A stretch of 64,000 nucleotides of DNA from J054 sp963850255 (lineage in GTDB: Bacteria; Pseudomonadota; Gammaproteobacteria; Steroidobacterales; GCA-2729495): contig CAWKLL010000017.1 in NCBI GenBank assembly GCA_963850255.1, positions 1 through 64,000 of the forward strand, in the 5' to 3' direction. Below are positions 1 through 8,857 of this stretch, in pieces (within the stretch, counting starts at the first letter, position 1; each line of letters starts with the position of its first letter). A model generated the notes under the pieces. It was not told the DNA's origin. It did not search any database and was given only the letters and a program-made list of their open reading frames with translations. Made by a program: the position numbers and the translations under genes.

Positions 1-1901
1 ATAGCGTTGCGCTGATCGGGGCCGCCGGCCGGATCATCCTCCAGGCCCACAACATCCATACCCAGCGTCCAGGCAACGACCTTGTCGAACTCACTCAGGT
101 TGAGACCCAGGCCGTCGACAACGTCTTCCGAATCATCGTCCATGCCAAAGTCGTCGGGATCGAGTTCATCATTGCCGATAGCAAGCCGGTTCTTCATGTT
201 CTGGTTGAGCACCAGGTTCTTGTCATCGGTGATGTTCGAGTAGACGGGCCGCTGATCCCAGATGGGCTGTTCAAAAGCTGCGCCGCCGTCGATCACGCGG
301 TCACCATCAGGGGCATCCGACCAGAAGCTGAAGGCCTCGTTGCCACCGTCGTTCCAGAAGAAGCCGGTCTCGGGATTTACGGCGGGTTTGCCGTCCTGGC
401 CGACCAGAATGCCGTTCTGGATGCGATATTTCTTGAGGTTGCCTGGCCAATGCGAACGCCCGGTAGGCTCGAATACCGAGACGTACACGTCGCGCAGGTT
501 CTGGGTGCGATTGAAGGCGTTCACCGGCACCGCAGGCGCGGTGAAGGTCGTGGCTTCGTCGAGAATAGAAGATACGATTTCCGTCAGCACGTTGGCGAGA
601 CTCGAGGTGTCATCCGCCAGCCGGTATTCACCGCCGCCGCGGGCCGCAGTGCTGGCCAGCAGGGGTAAGTCCACCGTGAATCCGATGGTGTAGGTGATGA
701 CATTCTGAATTCCGTTCAGATCGCCGTTCATGTCGGCCTTGTACATATACTCGGCCATGTCATCCAGGCAGGCGCCGTGGCCGCTGCCATCGCAGCTGCC
801 ACCGGTAGTATTGACGGCATCGAAACCGGGCAAGCCTTCAATCATCGAGTCTGCTGCCGTATCGCGCGTTGGCGCACCGTCAGTCAGCAGCACCGCGTAG
901 TTCTTCTGACACTGGAAATTCATCGGCGAGTCGTAAGTATTTGACGTGAGCGTACCGCCTGTACGTGATCCGGCGACACTGACTGGCGCGCCTTCGTTGC
1001 CCAATATTACCGAGCGGCCGGCAAAGTATTGCCCGGCTTCAAAAAGGGTCTCCGATAATGGGGTCCAGCCATCGGCCGGCAGCGCATCGATCGTGTCGCT
1101 CAGGGACTGACGGTTATTTTCTACCCGCACCATCTCCTGGATAACCGGGCCGCCATCATCGGTGCTGCCGCTGTTGCGGCTAAAGCGCATCAGGCCCACG
1201 TTGACGCCGTCAATATTGTTTACCAGCGTAGTCGCAACTTCCTTGACCACGTCGATACGCGTGGTAGCGACTGTGCCGTCACCGCGCCACCAGTTCAGCC
1301 AGTTGCCATCCCAGATGGCATAGTCCTGGTTCCAGGCCGGAGCCGAGACTGCGCTAGGGGCCCAGGGTCCCGGTGTGCCATCAGCGGTGAAAGTATTGGC
1401 GCCGCCGCTGCCGTGTACGCCGTAGTCGGCCTGGCACTCGATCGGGCGATTGCGCCGACCGTTGCGGCTTACGTCAAAGTTTACCCAACGGTCATTGCGG
1501 GTCCCGCTGCGATTCCGCCAGGCGAGGAAGTTATCGTCGTAGCGGCCGAAGGTTGCCAGATCCGGCAGCATCGCGGCGCAGCGGTTGCTGGTCTTCGGGA
1601 TGTAGTTATTGCTGCCGCAGCCAGGCTGCGTGCCCGAAGTCGAAAAATACAAGGCATCACTGCGATAGCAGTCGCTGAACGTCAGGTTCGGATCCCAGTC
1701 TTCCTGGGTCAGCACCTCGTTGGTCATACTGCCCGAGGTATCAATAATGAACATGATATTCGGCAGTGCGCCGGTGACCTGCGGATCGGCATTGGCGATA
1801 AACAATTCCGTGTCATCCGCCATGGCCATGGGCGCAGAGCCCAGCGACATCACCAGGCCAGCAGCGAGCCAGCAAATCCGTTTACTTGTGCGTGCGTTCA
1901 T
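1..1901 (-). CDS. pilY1: PilY1-like pilus tip adhesin/assembly protein, copy A (C-terminus off window)
   Basis: The gene starts with ATG at 1901 behind a GGAGG ribosome site and stays open to base 1, so only about 634 N-terminal residues are present. It has a signal peptide ending near APMAMA, then a von Willebrand A domain with an intact MIDAS start (IIDTSGSM). Further matches to the 1100-residue PilY1 at 5545-8847 follow, including TPLSETLFEAGQY, CLDDMAEYMYKAD and GNLKKYR. The C-terminal beta-propeller lies mostly outside the window. PilY1 proteins cap type IV pili, prime their assembly and oppose retraction through calcium binding. It is the last visible gene of the first minor-pilin operon, 20 bases after a small CxxC protein. 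A pilE-like gene may follow off the edge, as in copy B; that is inference. Confidence 0.9.
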   Translation of the reverse strand, partial: MNARTSKRICWLAAGLVMSLGSAPMAMADDTELFIANADPQVTGALPNIMFIIDTSGSMTNEVLTQEDWDPNLTFSDCYRSDALYFSTSGTQPGCGSNNYIPKTSNRCAAMLPDLATFGRYDDNFLAWRNRSGTRNDRWVNFDVSRNGRRNRPIECQADYGVHGSGGANTFTADGTPGPWAPSAVSAPAWNQDYAIWDGNWLNWWRGDGTVATTRIDVVKEVATTLVNNIDGVNVGLMRFSRNSGSTDDGGPVIQEMVRVENNRQSLSDTIDALPADGWTPLSETLFEAGQYFAGRSVILGNEGAPVSVAGSRTGGTLTSNTYDSPMNFQCQKNYAVLLTDGAPTRDTAADSMIEGLPGFDAVNTTGGSCDGSGHGACLDDMAEYMYKADMNGDLNGIQNVITYTIGFTVDLPLLASTAARGGGEYRLADDTSSLANVLTEIVSSILDEATTFTAPAVPVNAFNRTQNLRDVYVSVFEPTGRSHWPGNLKKYRIQNGILVGQDGKPAVNPETGFFWNDGGNEAFSFWSDAPDGDRVIDGGAAFEQPIWDQRPVYSNITDDKNLVLNQNMKNRLAIGNDELDPDDFGMDDDSEDVVDGLGLNLSEFDKVVAWTLGMDVVGLEDDPAGGPDQRNA

Positions 1902-1921
1902 AATAATGACCTCCGTCGGCC

Positions 1922-2272
1922 TCAGCGAGCGAGACTGAGTACGATGCGGGTGACAACACCCGTCTCCGGCTTGTAGAAGACATAGACACCCGTCGATTCA
2001 CGGTCGCGAACGTCGGCAGCTGCCGCGCGCATCTCGGCCAGGGAGACGGACTGGTTTTGTCCAAGGAAATAGACTGTGCTGCCGTTAACGGCCAGCACCT
2101 GGGGCGAGCAGTCTCCGCATTCGCGGATGACCACCTGGCTGGCGGAATGCGCCGGCAGGGTGACCTGATTGAGCCCCAGTTCGAAGTTTTCTTCCAGCGG
2201 GACAAGGGCGGCTGTCGCTACCCCGGCTAGCGTCACGGCAAGAAGCATGGCTATCAGTGTGTTCCTGATCAT
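1922..2272 (-). CDS. Small secreted CxxC protein of the minor-pilin operon, copy A
   Basis: This 116-residue product is not a family I recognise. The ATG at 2272 has a GAGGA ribosome site and opens directly on a signal peptide (MIRNTLIAMLLAVTL), so an upstream in-frame start is less likely. The mature part is about 95 residues. It holds a CxxC pair in RECGDCSPQ, then a short strand pattern (STVYFLGQ) and a C-terminal TRIVLSLAR. The protein at 8858-9232 shares the position between pilX and pilY1, the CxxC (RRCADCEAR), a similar STIYVVRG stretch and the ending ISRIVLLPA, so the two are paralogs. The placement suggests an export or assembly partner of the pilus tip complex. A disulfide or metal role for the cysteines is inference. 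Confidence 0.75.
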   Translation of the reverse strand: MIRNTLIAMLLAVTLAGVATAALVPLEENFELGLNQVTLPAHSASQVVIRECGDCSPQVLAVNGSTVYFLGQNQSVSLAEMRAAAADVRDRESTGVYVFYKPETGVVTRIVLSLAR

Positions 2273-2286
2273 TACAAGGTCCTCAA

Positions 2287-2751
2287 TCAAAGGCCGTCGG
2301 GACCCTGGACAAATATTCCCTGGTGATGCCATGAGCTGGCGCCACCCTGGGATACGCCCCGGGACTCCGTTATAAAGTGATACTGGCGAATCTTGCCAAT
2401 GCTAGAGCTGCCGGAAAGATCCGGGATGTCGCCGCTGAAACAAATACGCGTCGATACGGTGCCGCCCATATTCGGCACCGCAACGGGTGCATTGAAGGCA
2501 GGACATACGCCCGGGTTAAGCGGTGGCGGTACGCCCACGCCGGCATTCAGGTTAGCGATGTTCACGTCCAGGCCGGATTCCGCAATCTGGAATGCATTTT
2601 CGTAGAACTGATCATTACCGGCCATATTCAGCTCAAGACTGGCGGTGCTCATGGTGGAGATACCCAGTACGGTGAGCACCAGCAGAAGCACCAGGCCTAC
2701 CACCAGAATGGCGCCGGATTGACGTTGCGGATTTAATCTTGGTTGTTGCAC
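2287..2751 (-). CDS. pilX: PilX-like minor pilin, copy A
   Basis: This is a type IV minor pilin of the PilX family. After a short basic leader (NPQRQSG) comes the membrane helix AILVVGLVLLLVLTVLGIST and the family pattern AGNDQFYENAFQIAESGLD. The GTG at 2751 is preferred because it lies 8 bases past the pilW stop and gives a leader of normal length; a longer frame to 2829 would overlap pilW by some 70 bases. The Glu5 of major pilins is absent, as is usual in PilX. PilX with PilV, PilW, FimT and PilY1 forms the priming complex at the pilus tip. The same gene order recurs in copy B (9250-9705). Confidence 0.85.
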   Translation of the reverse strand: MQQPRLNPQRQSGAILVVGLVLLLVLTVLGISTMSTASLELNMAGNDQFYENAFQIAESGLDVNIANLNAGVGVPPPLNPGVCPAFNAPVAVPNMGGTVSTRICFSGDIPDLSGSSSIGKIRQYHFITESRGVSQGGASSWHHQGIFVQGPDGL

Positions 2752-2758
2752 GGGATCA

Positions 2759-3739
2759 TTACCGGTTGTTTCTGAGGTGAATGGTTTTTGTGATCTGCTG
2801 GCGGCGAACGTTGGCCGGATAGTTGGCATTGCCCGGATTGATTACGGCCAGGTCACCGTCCAGTGGTGTGTAGACCGCCTGATCGGCAAATCCGGCTTCT
2901 ATCTGGTCCGTGCGCATTAGCAGCCACAGGCGAACCGCGACAATTTCAGCGGCCGGCAGGAAGCCCGGTGCGCCGGGCGTGATAATCGGATCGTCGCCGT
3001 CGACATAGCGGGTAATCGACCCGCCGCCGTTTTCATCGACGCCAAACTGAATCTGCAGATTTTCCACCCCGGCAATAAGTTCCTCGTCGACCAGGACGCC
3101 TGCAGCATTCAGCGTCCAGCGACGCAGCGACGGCAGGGTCGGGTCGAGATTCGAGCCGCTGTCTACGTAATAGATATTCACGACCAGGTCGTGGGTTGTA
3201 GCCAGCAAGCCATAACCTGCCGGGTTAGCGCCGCCGGCGAACAGCTCACTGTTGCCGAGGTCGGAGCGAATTTGCAGTGTGCCGCCGGCCGGTGCCGTCT
3301 GCTGACTGGTGACATGGCGTACCACTACGGTGTCCGAATCCAGTCTCGCTGCGGTATTGGCCGGGCAGGGAATAACCGCTGCGTAGCCCACGGAGTCGTC
3401 AACGGCCGTGATGGGCTGTGCGAAGTTTGTTGCCAGTGCCGTGACATTGGCGCCTGCGCACTGTATGCCGATCCCTGCCGGTACATTTACCAGGGCGGGC
3501 TCGGCATGCCTTCCCCAAAAGCGTGACAGTCGCAGATCCGGTTCCAGCAGGTCCATGGCGAAACGCAGATTTTCCTGCAGCCGTGCCTGCCCGTCAGACA
3601 GTCGATAGCTGGTGCGGCTTTGCACGTAGACGGTGATGGAGCCAAGGATCAGGAACAGGCCGATCAGCATGGCGACCATCAGTTCCACCAGGGTCAGACC
3701 GGTCTGGCTGCGCCAGGTTTTGTTTGCAGTCGTTTTCAT
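2759..3739 (-). CDS. pilW: PilW-like minor pilin, copy A
   Basis: The product has 326 residues with a prepilin leader, RSQTG, cleaved before LTLVELMVAMLIG. Glu5 of the mature protein is present, and a membrane helix is followed by a large periplasmic domain. The C-terminal half carries YVDGDDPI and VAVRLWLLMRT patterns that are also found in copy B (YVDGDNPL, MAVRLWLVVRS). PilW is part of the initiating pseudopilin complex of type IVa pili and is processed by PilD. It lies 9 bases downstream of pilV. Unlike its paralog at 9702, its leader and body are in one frame, which makes it the reference for the leader problem in copy B. Confidence 0.92.
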   Translation of the reverse strand: MKTTANKTWRSQTGLTLVELMVAMLIGLFLILGSITVYVQSRTSYRLSDGQARLQENLRFAMDLLEPDLRLSRFWGRHAEPALVNVPAGIGIQCAGANVTALATNFAQPITAVDDSVGYAAVIPCPANTAARLDSDTVVVRHVTSQQTAPAGGTLQIRSDLGNSELFAGGANPAGYGLLATTHDLVVNIYYVDSGSNLDPTLPSLRRWTLNAAGVLVDEELIAGVENLQIQFGVDENGGGSITRYVDGDDPIITPGAPGFLPAAEIVAVRLWLLMRTDQIEAGFADQAVYTPLDGDLAVINPGNANYPANVRRQQITKTIHLRNNR

Positions 3740-3748
3740 GGCCGCCCC

Positions 3749-4240
3749 TTAGAAGGAAAACCGCATGGTGTAAGTGGCGGGCACCTGCTGGCCCGGCTCC
3801 GGCCAGGCCAGGACGATGTCGAACTGCGTCGCGGGCGCGACGGCCGCCACGTTCGCAACGATTTGCGCGGTTGCGCCCTGCGGCAGACGGTTCTGCACAT
3901 CCTGACCCCACCAGAACCAATCGTCCTGGGCCAGTTGGTTCGGTAGACAGGGCCCGGGTCCGTTCACACATAAATTGTTGGCGCCCGGACCCGCGCCTGC
4001 GTAGGAGGCGGCAGGTGCATTCGGGTTCGCGCGAATGCGATCGGCCATATCGGCCGCCAGGTTCACGGCCACGGTGCGAGACACGGAGGCCTGGCTGGAG
4101 CGCAGACCTTCAATGTAAAGGGCGGCGATGCCAAGCATGCCAACCGCCAGTACGACCATGGCGACCAGCGTTTCAATCAGGGTGAAGCCTGCCTGGCTGC
4201 GGCCGCGAGCATGTCGAGTATTGTTTCTAAGCCGTATCAC
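3749..4240 (-). CDS. pilV: PilV-like minor pilin, copy A
   Basis: This is a 163-residue minor pilin with leader GRSQAG and mature start FTLIETLVAMVVLAVGMLGI, the hallmark of PilV. Further PilV features follow: ADMADRIRANP, the small Cys-containing loop NLCVNGPGPCL, and QDDWFWWGQDVQNRLPQG. It is processed by PilD and acts in the pilus tip or priming complex. Copy B at 10674-11138 keeps the same pattern (ADMADRIRANP, QDDWFSWQQNVQARLPQG), which marks an old duplication. It is translated 9 bases after fimT and 9 bases before pilW. Confidence 0.92.
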   Translation of the reverse strand: MIRLRNNTRHARGRSQAGFTLIETLVAMVVLAVGMLGIAALYIEGLRSSQASVSRTVAVNLAADMADRIRANPNAPAASYAGAGPGANNLCVNGPGPCLPNQLAQDDWFWWGQDVQNRLPQGATAQIVANVAAVAPATQFDIVLAWPEPGQQVPATYTMRFSF

Positions 4241-4249
4241 GGTTCGTCC

Positions 4250-4897
4250 TCAGCAGCCGTTCATCGGGTTTTGTGCGCCTTGCACGTAGGCCTGGTCACG
4301 ATAAATCTGCGGCCGACCCGTCGGGGAGATCTGTATCCAGCGACCGGCAGCAACGCCGCCGCCCGTGTCGTGGTTGCCGCGCTGGTCGCACAGTTGAAAA
4401 TTGTTGATACCAGCACCACCGCCGGCTGCATTACGGGGGAAGCCGGTGGCTCCATAGCTGATAAATTCGGCTCCGGGGGCATCGTTGGTCACACGCGCGG
4501 CAATCTGTTCCGGCATCGGCCCGTGTCCCTGCAGGACCAGATCGAAGGCATCGACCTGTATATTTGGCGGGCCACAGGGCGCAGCAGCACTGCAGTCGAC
4601 AAACAGAATCCAGCCGTCGGCCAGGCGACCACCACCGGCGCAGCTGGAGACAGCAAAGTTATCCCAGTCCGCACTCGCGCATATGGTGACATTGGCCCGC
4701 CTTTTGACGGCTTCGCCGCGAGCCAGGTGCAGAACACTGACCAGGTCATTGGTCGCCGCAGCCATGCGGTTGTTGGCAATGAATTCCTGGAAATTGGGAA
4801 CACCGACGCCGAGAACCACCGCTGCGATGAGCAGTGTGATCATCAGTTCGATGAGCGTGAAACCTTTTGTGCGCCGATATCTCATGGGGCGCATCAT
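4250..4897 (-). CDS. fimT: FimT/GspH-like minor pilin, copy A
   Basis: A 215-residue GspH/FimT family pseudopilin. The leader MRYRRTKG is followed by FTLIELMITLLIAAVVLGVG, then NDLVSVLHLARGEAVKRRANVTIC, the family signature for the N-terminal helix. The C-terminus carries the FimT pattern DQRGN, GRWIQISPTGRPQIYRDQ. Proteins of this family belong to the tip complex of type IVa pili, and some bind DNA during natural transformation; whether this one does cannot be told from sequence alone. It is the first gene of operon copy A, behind a 204-base spacer that probably holds its promoter. Confidence 0.9.
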   Translation of the reverse strand: MMRPMRYRRTKGFTLIELMITLLIAAVVLGVGVPNFQEFIANNRMAAATNDLVSVLHLARGEAVKRRANVTICASADWDNFAVSSCAGGGRLADGWILFVDCSAAAPCGPPNIQVDAFDLVLQGHGPMPEQIAARVTNDAPGAEFISYGATGFPRNAAGGGAGINNFQLCDQRGNHDTGGGVAAGRWIQISPTGRPQIYRDQAYVQGAQNPMNGC

Positions 4898-4969
4898 GGC
4901 GGGAATTGGCAGTGTTTCGCGGCTTGCGCGACTGATGGCCTGCGCTAGTTGCCAAGCGGGATTTTTTTG

Positions 4970-5035
4970 AACTGCGTCACAGGCTTATGTAAACAGCTGT
5001 TAAGCCGGCGTCGGCAAGAACTTGGTGACGCAGTT
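4970..5035. repeat. 11-bp inverted repeat between the two pilin operons
   Basis: AACTGCGTCAC at 4970-4980 and its exact reverse complement GTGACGCAGTT at 5025-5035 flank a 44-base loop. The pair lies between the end of pilE (5102) and the start of fimT copy A (4897). No T-run follows the distal arm in the direction of transcription, so it does not look like an intrinsic terminator. A paired operator or an mRNA processing element is possible but unproven. Confidence 0.45.
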
Positions 5036-5101
5036 TTGTCGCGAATGAACTTAACTAAAACGCTGGAGTTCCGCGTTGCTGTAATTCACGCGCAACAGCG
5101 A

Positions 5102-5545
5102 CTAACGCCAGCAGAATTCGTCATTGGCATCACCGGCCTGGTTCAGCGCCTGGCGCACGCCGCGTTCATTGACGGAAAAGGTCCAGCATTCGGTGTCGTC
5201 GGCCTGGCTGCTACCCGCCGCTGGTGTGGCCGTGGCGGTGAATCTTATTGCCGGCGCATCCGAGGCCAAATTCAGGGTGTAGAAACCCCGTTCGCTGCCC
5301 GCAATGCCTAAGCCGTTGGGGGGTGCCGCAGCCATTTCGCCGGCGTTGCTCGCGTAGCGATTGTTTTGCAAATAAAAGCGTTCCTGCGCCGCTGTAATGC
5401 GCAGAAGCGCCGCCGAGGCGTCGCTACGATTGGCTCGCTGCACATATTGCCGGTAACCGGGAATTCCGACACTGATCAGTATCGCTGCAATCACCACGAC
5501 GATCAGTAATTCAATTAACGAGAAGCCACGGCCTGTAAATTGCAT
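5102..5545 (-). CDS. pilE: PilE-like type IV pilin
   Basis: A 147-residue type IV pilin. The leader MQFTGRG is cleaved before FSLIELLIVVVIAAILISVG with Glu5 present. It is followed by IPGYRQYVQRANRSDASAAL and QERFYLQNNRYAS, both typical of PilE-type minor pilins. Two cysteines near the C-terminus (ECWTF and EFCWR) fit the disulfide-bound D-region. Its start overlaps the pilY1 copy B stop, giving translational coupling. In gammaproteobacteria pilE usually closes the fimT-pilV-pilW-pilX-pilY1-pilE operon, which is its place here. Confidence 0.92.
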   Translation of the reverse strand: MQFTGRGFSLIELLIVVVIAAILISVGIPGYRQYVQRANRSDASAALLRITAAQERFYLQNNRYASNAGEMAAAPPNGLGIAGSERGFYTLNLASDAPAIRFTATATPAAGSSQADDTECWTFSVNERGVRQALNQAGDANDEFCWR

Positions 5546-8500
5546 CAGGGTTGTTCGCGCTGCAGCCAGAAGCTCCGGATGATATTACCGCCAGGCGGGT
5601 TAGGCACCGTTTCGCCGCCCGACAGAACCACGGGGCCTTCACCCGGCGGCAGATCATCGGGGAACAGGAACACCGGGCGCGGTGCTATACCGCCCTGCTG
5701 CAGCGTAACGAATCGATCAGTATCTGTGAGGTCATCGTCTACAGAGCCATCCAGATTAGTCTGCGGACGTCCGTTGAGGACAGCAACCTGGTAGACACGG
5801 TTGGTTCCGGAGGAAGGTCCGCAGGCGTTGCCCAGATTGTTTGGCTGAAAAGAGGTGAAAAATACCGTGTTGGCGAAAGTCACAGACTCGCTCAGCGATT
5901 TTTCGCCGGCGCCACGCACCAGTTGCAGCCGCCAACCTGCTTCCAGTGGATCCAGTACCGCGTTTACATTGTTAGTGACGTCGACTAACTGGTCGACGGT
6001 GTAGGGGTTGTCGAAGTCTGCGTTGCTCAGCTGTGCGAAAGGGCGAAAGTCGCGCACAGAGAAAAACTGATCATCGGCGAGGCTGTCGAGCGGATGGGCG
6101 CGATATCCGGAGCCAATATTGATGGCCAGAAATAGTTTGCTGTTAGTGACTACCGGGACCACATCCGGCGTGGTGTAGAAACGCCGGACTTCGGATGCGG
6201 GCGGGGCCGGGCCCAAATCCGCAGCGCCCAGCGATGCCAGCACGCCGCCGTCCACCAGGTTTCCTGCTGCGGCGCCATTGCTGATGTCCAGACGCCAGAC
6301 CTGGCCGCCCATATCGCCAAAGAAAATGCGGTCAGTAAAGCCGTCTTCGTTCAGATCCAGTAAGGCAAGCCCGCCCGGCACCGAGAAGCGCATCCGATCC
6401 AGCTGCAGGTCGTGGCTGTTGTCGTTGCCCGCGCTCCAGATGAGATTGCCACTCACCAGGTCGACCATGAAGATGGCATTGCCTGCCGAATCTTCGCGGA
6501 AACTGCGATTGTCCTGCCCGGTGTCGTAGCCACCGCCAAACAGCGCTACCAGCCGTGCCTGGCCGCCAACCAGGACCTCGGTGACGCGCGGCGTCGACCA
6601 GGTCTGACCCAGGTCGCCGAAGCCCGCATCAGCGCTGTCAACTTCCCAGAGTACCCGTGGTCGATTGCGATCGGTGACATCGAGTGCGAACACAGCCTCA
6701 CCGCCGCGGCGCATGCCAAACAGCAGCAGCACGCGTTCGCTGCCGCTGATGCCAGGCTGCCCGTCGTTGTCTTTTATATGCACGGTAATTTCACCGTCCA
6801 GACCATACTGGCGGGTGGCGGATACATTGTTAGTCAATAGCGGATACAAACGGTCAAGCAGGCGTGCCGGAATAAATGACCAGAGTTCCTGGCCGTTGGC
6901 AGCGTTAATGGCCTGCAGATAGCCATCATTGGTCGTGACATAGACGGTGGTGTCGGGTGCTTGCTCGGTGCCGCCATAAACCACTGTGGCTGGCCGGCTA
7001 TGCAAGGGGTCGCCCATATCCAGGCGAGCTTCTACGCGGTCACCGTCGCCGTCCGCATCAAGAACATCTTGGCCGCGGGCCCAGTTGATGACCGTGTCGC
7101 GCTCCGCTTCCGGTGCACCAAGGTCGGTGGCCGTAATTAATGCATTGTCCACGGTGACGCGATTCTCGCCGCCAGCGCTGTTGAGATTGCCGCCGGCAAT
7201 ATTGGTGTACAGGCGGCGCTCATCCGGGCCGGGCAATTGGCTAGCCGCACCGCCGAGCCTGGGGTTATCAGCGTCTATATCCGCAGACCAGAAGCTGCTG
7301 GCATTGTCGGCAAATGAACCCGTGGCCGGGTCAATAGCCTGGTTGCCGTTTTGATCCTCGAGAAAAACGCTGAACGGATTATCCGCATCACCCGTTGCCT
7401 CAACGGCGAGCCGGTATTTTTTCAGGTTGCCAATCCAGCGCAGTGTTTCTGCCGGCTCGAATACCGACAGGAAAACATCGTTGAAGGTCGAGGTTCGGTT
7501 AAAGGAGTTAACCGCCACCGTTGGCGCTGCAAACAGTCCGCCTTCTTCTGTAAACGATTCAGCCAGATCCGTCAGTGCGGCAGCCAGGCTGGCGCTGTCA
7601 GAGGTGACAAAGTAGCGGCCGCCGCCGCGTTCGGCGGTGGAGCGCAGCAGCTCAAGGTCGAGGGTGAAACCAATGGTATGCGTAATGACGTTTTGAATAC
7701 CCGGCACGGTTTGGCGCAGGTCAGCCTTAAACAGATATTCCGCCATGTCGTCCAGGCAGCGTCCCTCGCCAGTGCCATCGCAGTCGGCGCCCACCAGCTG
7801 CGCGAAGCCGGGCAAGCTGATGATTTTTGCGTCGGCACTTTGGTCTTCGCTGGGTTCACCATCGGAGAGGATAACGATGAAGGTTTTTTGCCCGTTGGTC
7901 AGTAGTGGCGAGCGATAACTGATTCCGTCTGCGGCGCCGTTTAGGCGGCTTGGCGGCACGCTGAGATCCGGCCCTACGTTGCCGTAGTCCACCGGTCGCT
8001 GGGCCAGGTACTGGCCGGCTTCATAGAGTGTTTCTGACAGCGGTGTGAAGCCGTCGGCGTCCAGTGCGTCGACGACCTGCTGGGCCGTTTCGCGACTGCT
8101 CAGCACTTCTTCCAATTGTTTGATAACCGGCCCGCCTTCGTCGCGGTTGAAGCGCATGATGCCAACGTTGATGTTGTCGAGGCTTTCGATCACCTGGTTG
8201 GTGACCTCCTGCACGACCTCCAGTCGCGTTTTCGTCACCGTGGGCGGATTGCCGTTCCAGTTCAGCCAGTTACCGTCGAACACCGTGACATTGGAAGCGG
8301 AAGCCCAGGCCGGCTCGCTGGCATCGGTGGCGGCCCAGGGTCCGTCCTCACCGTCGGCTGCGAATGGCAGGCTACTCACACCGTCTCCGTCCACGCCGCT
8401 ATCAGTCTCGCATTCGACCGGGCCATCGTTGTCGAGCGGGTCAAGTACTTCCCAGCGCTGGCGCTCGGCGTCGTAGCTGCGAAATAGGTTTTTGTAACGA

Positions 8501-8847
8501 CCCACCAGGCGCAATCGCTCGCCGGCGGTGGCGCAGCGATTCAGGGATTTTTCAAACGACGATATGGAATTGCAGTCCGGCAGATCGCCGGTGGCAGAAT
8601 AGTAATAAGAGTTACTGTCGAAGCAGCCGCTAAAGGTCTGCTCCGGGTTCCAGCTGACCTGGGTCATCACCTCAGAGTCCATGCTGCGCGATGTGTCGAT
8701 CATGAACAACACATTAGGATTCTCGCAGGACGCTGGCGCATCAAAACCTGTCACGAATAACTCAGTATCGTCGGCGAGACTGACAACAGTGGCCAGCCCG
8801 AGCATCAGGCTAAGGGCCGTGCGACACAAAATCTGCTGGGCATGCAT
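5545..8847 (-). CDS. pilY1: PilY1 type IV pilus tip adhesin/assembly protein, copy B
   Basis: A full-length PilY1 of 1100 residues. It has a signal peptide, then a von Willebrand A domain (about residues 40-400) with MIDAS motif DTSRS and FTPLSETLYEAGQY. The C-terminal quinoprotein-like propeller (about 600-1050) starts near GDPLHSRPATVVYGG and includes VYVTTNDGYLQAINAANG. A calcium-loop motif DLNEDGFTD lies near residue 830, matching the site that controls pilus extension and retraction in characterised PilY1 proteins. The protein is exported and caps the pilus. It is coupled downstream to pilE and upstream to the CxxC protein. The N-terminal half is clearly paralogous to the partial gene at 1-1901. 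Confidence 0.95.
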   Translation of the reverse strand: MHAQQILCRTALSLMLGLATVVSLADDTELFVTGFDAPASCENPNVLFMIDTSRSMDSEVMTQVSWNPEQTFSGCFDSNSYYYSATGDLPDCNSISSFEKSLNRCATAGERLRLVGRYKNLFRSYDAERQRWEVLDPLDNDGPVECETDSGVDGDGVSSLPFAADGEDGPWAATDASEPAWASASNVTVFDGNWLNWNGNPPTVTKTRLEVVQEVTNQVIESLDNINVGIMRFNRDEGGPVIKQLEEVLSSRETAQQVVDALDADGFTPLSETLYEAGQYLAQRPVDYGNVGPDLSVPPSRLNGAADGISYRSPLLTNGQKTFIVILSDGEPSEDQSADAKIISLPGFAQLVGADCDGTGEGRCLDDMAEYLFKADLRQTVPGIQNVITHTIGFTLDLELLRSTAERGGGRYFVTSDSASLAAALTDLAESFTEEGGLFAAPTVAVNSFNRTSTFNDVFLSVFEPAETLRWIGNLKKYRLAVEATGDADNPFSVFLEDQNGNQAIDPATGSFADNASSFWSADIDADNPRLGGAASQLPGPDERRLYTNIAGGNLNSAGGENRVTVDNALITATDLGAPEAERDTVINWARGQDVLDADGDGDRVEARLDMGDPLHSRPATVVYGGTEQAPDTTVYVTTNDGYLQAINAANGQELWSFIPARLLDRLYPLLTNNVSATRQYGLDGEITVHIKDNDGQPGISGSERVLLLFGMRRGGEAVFALDVTDRNRPRVLWEVDSADAGFGDLGQTWSTPRVTEVLVGGQARLVALFGGGYDTGQDNRSFREDSAGNAIFMVDLVSGNLIWSAGNDNSHDLQLDRMRFSVPGGLALLDLNEDGFTDRIFFGDMGGQVWRLDISNGAAAGNLVDGGVLASLGAADLGPAPPASEVRRFYTTPDVVPVVTNSKLFLAINIGSGYRAHPLDSLADDQFFSVRDFRPFAQLSNADFDNPYTVDQLVDVTNNVNAVLDPLEAGWRLQLVRGAGEKSLSESVTFANTVFFTSFQPNNLGNACGPSSGTNRVYQVAVLNGRPQTNLDGSVDDDLTDTDRFVTLQQGGIAPRPVFLFPDDLPPGEGPVVLSGGETVPNPPGGNIIRSFWLQREQP

Positions 8848-8857
8848 TAGCTAGACC

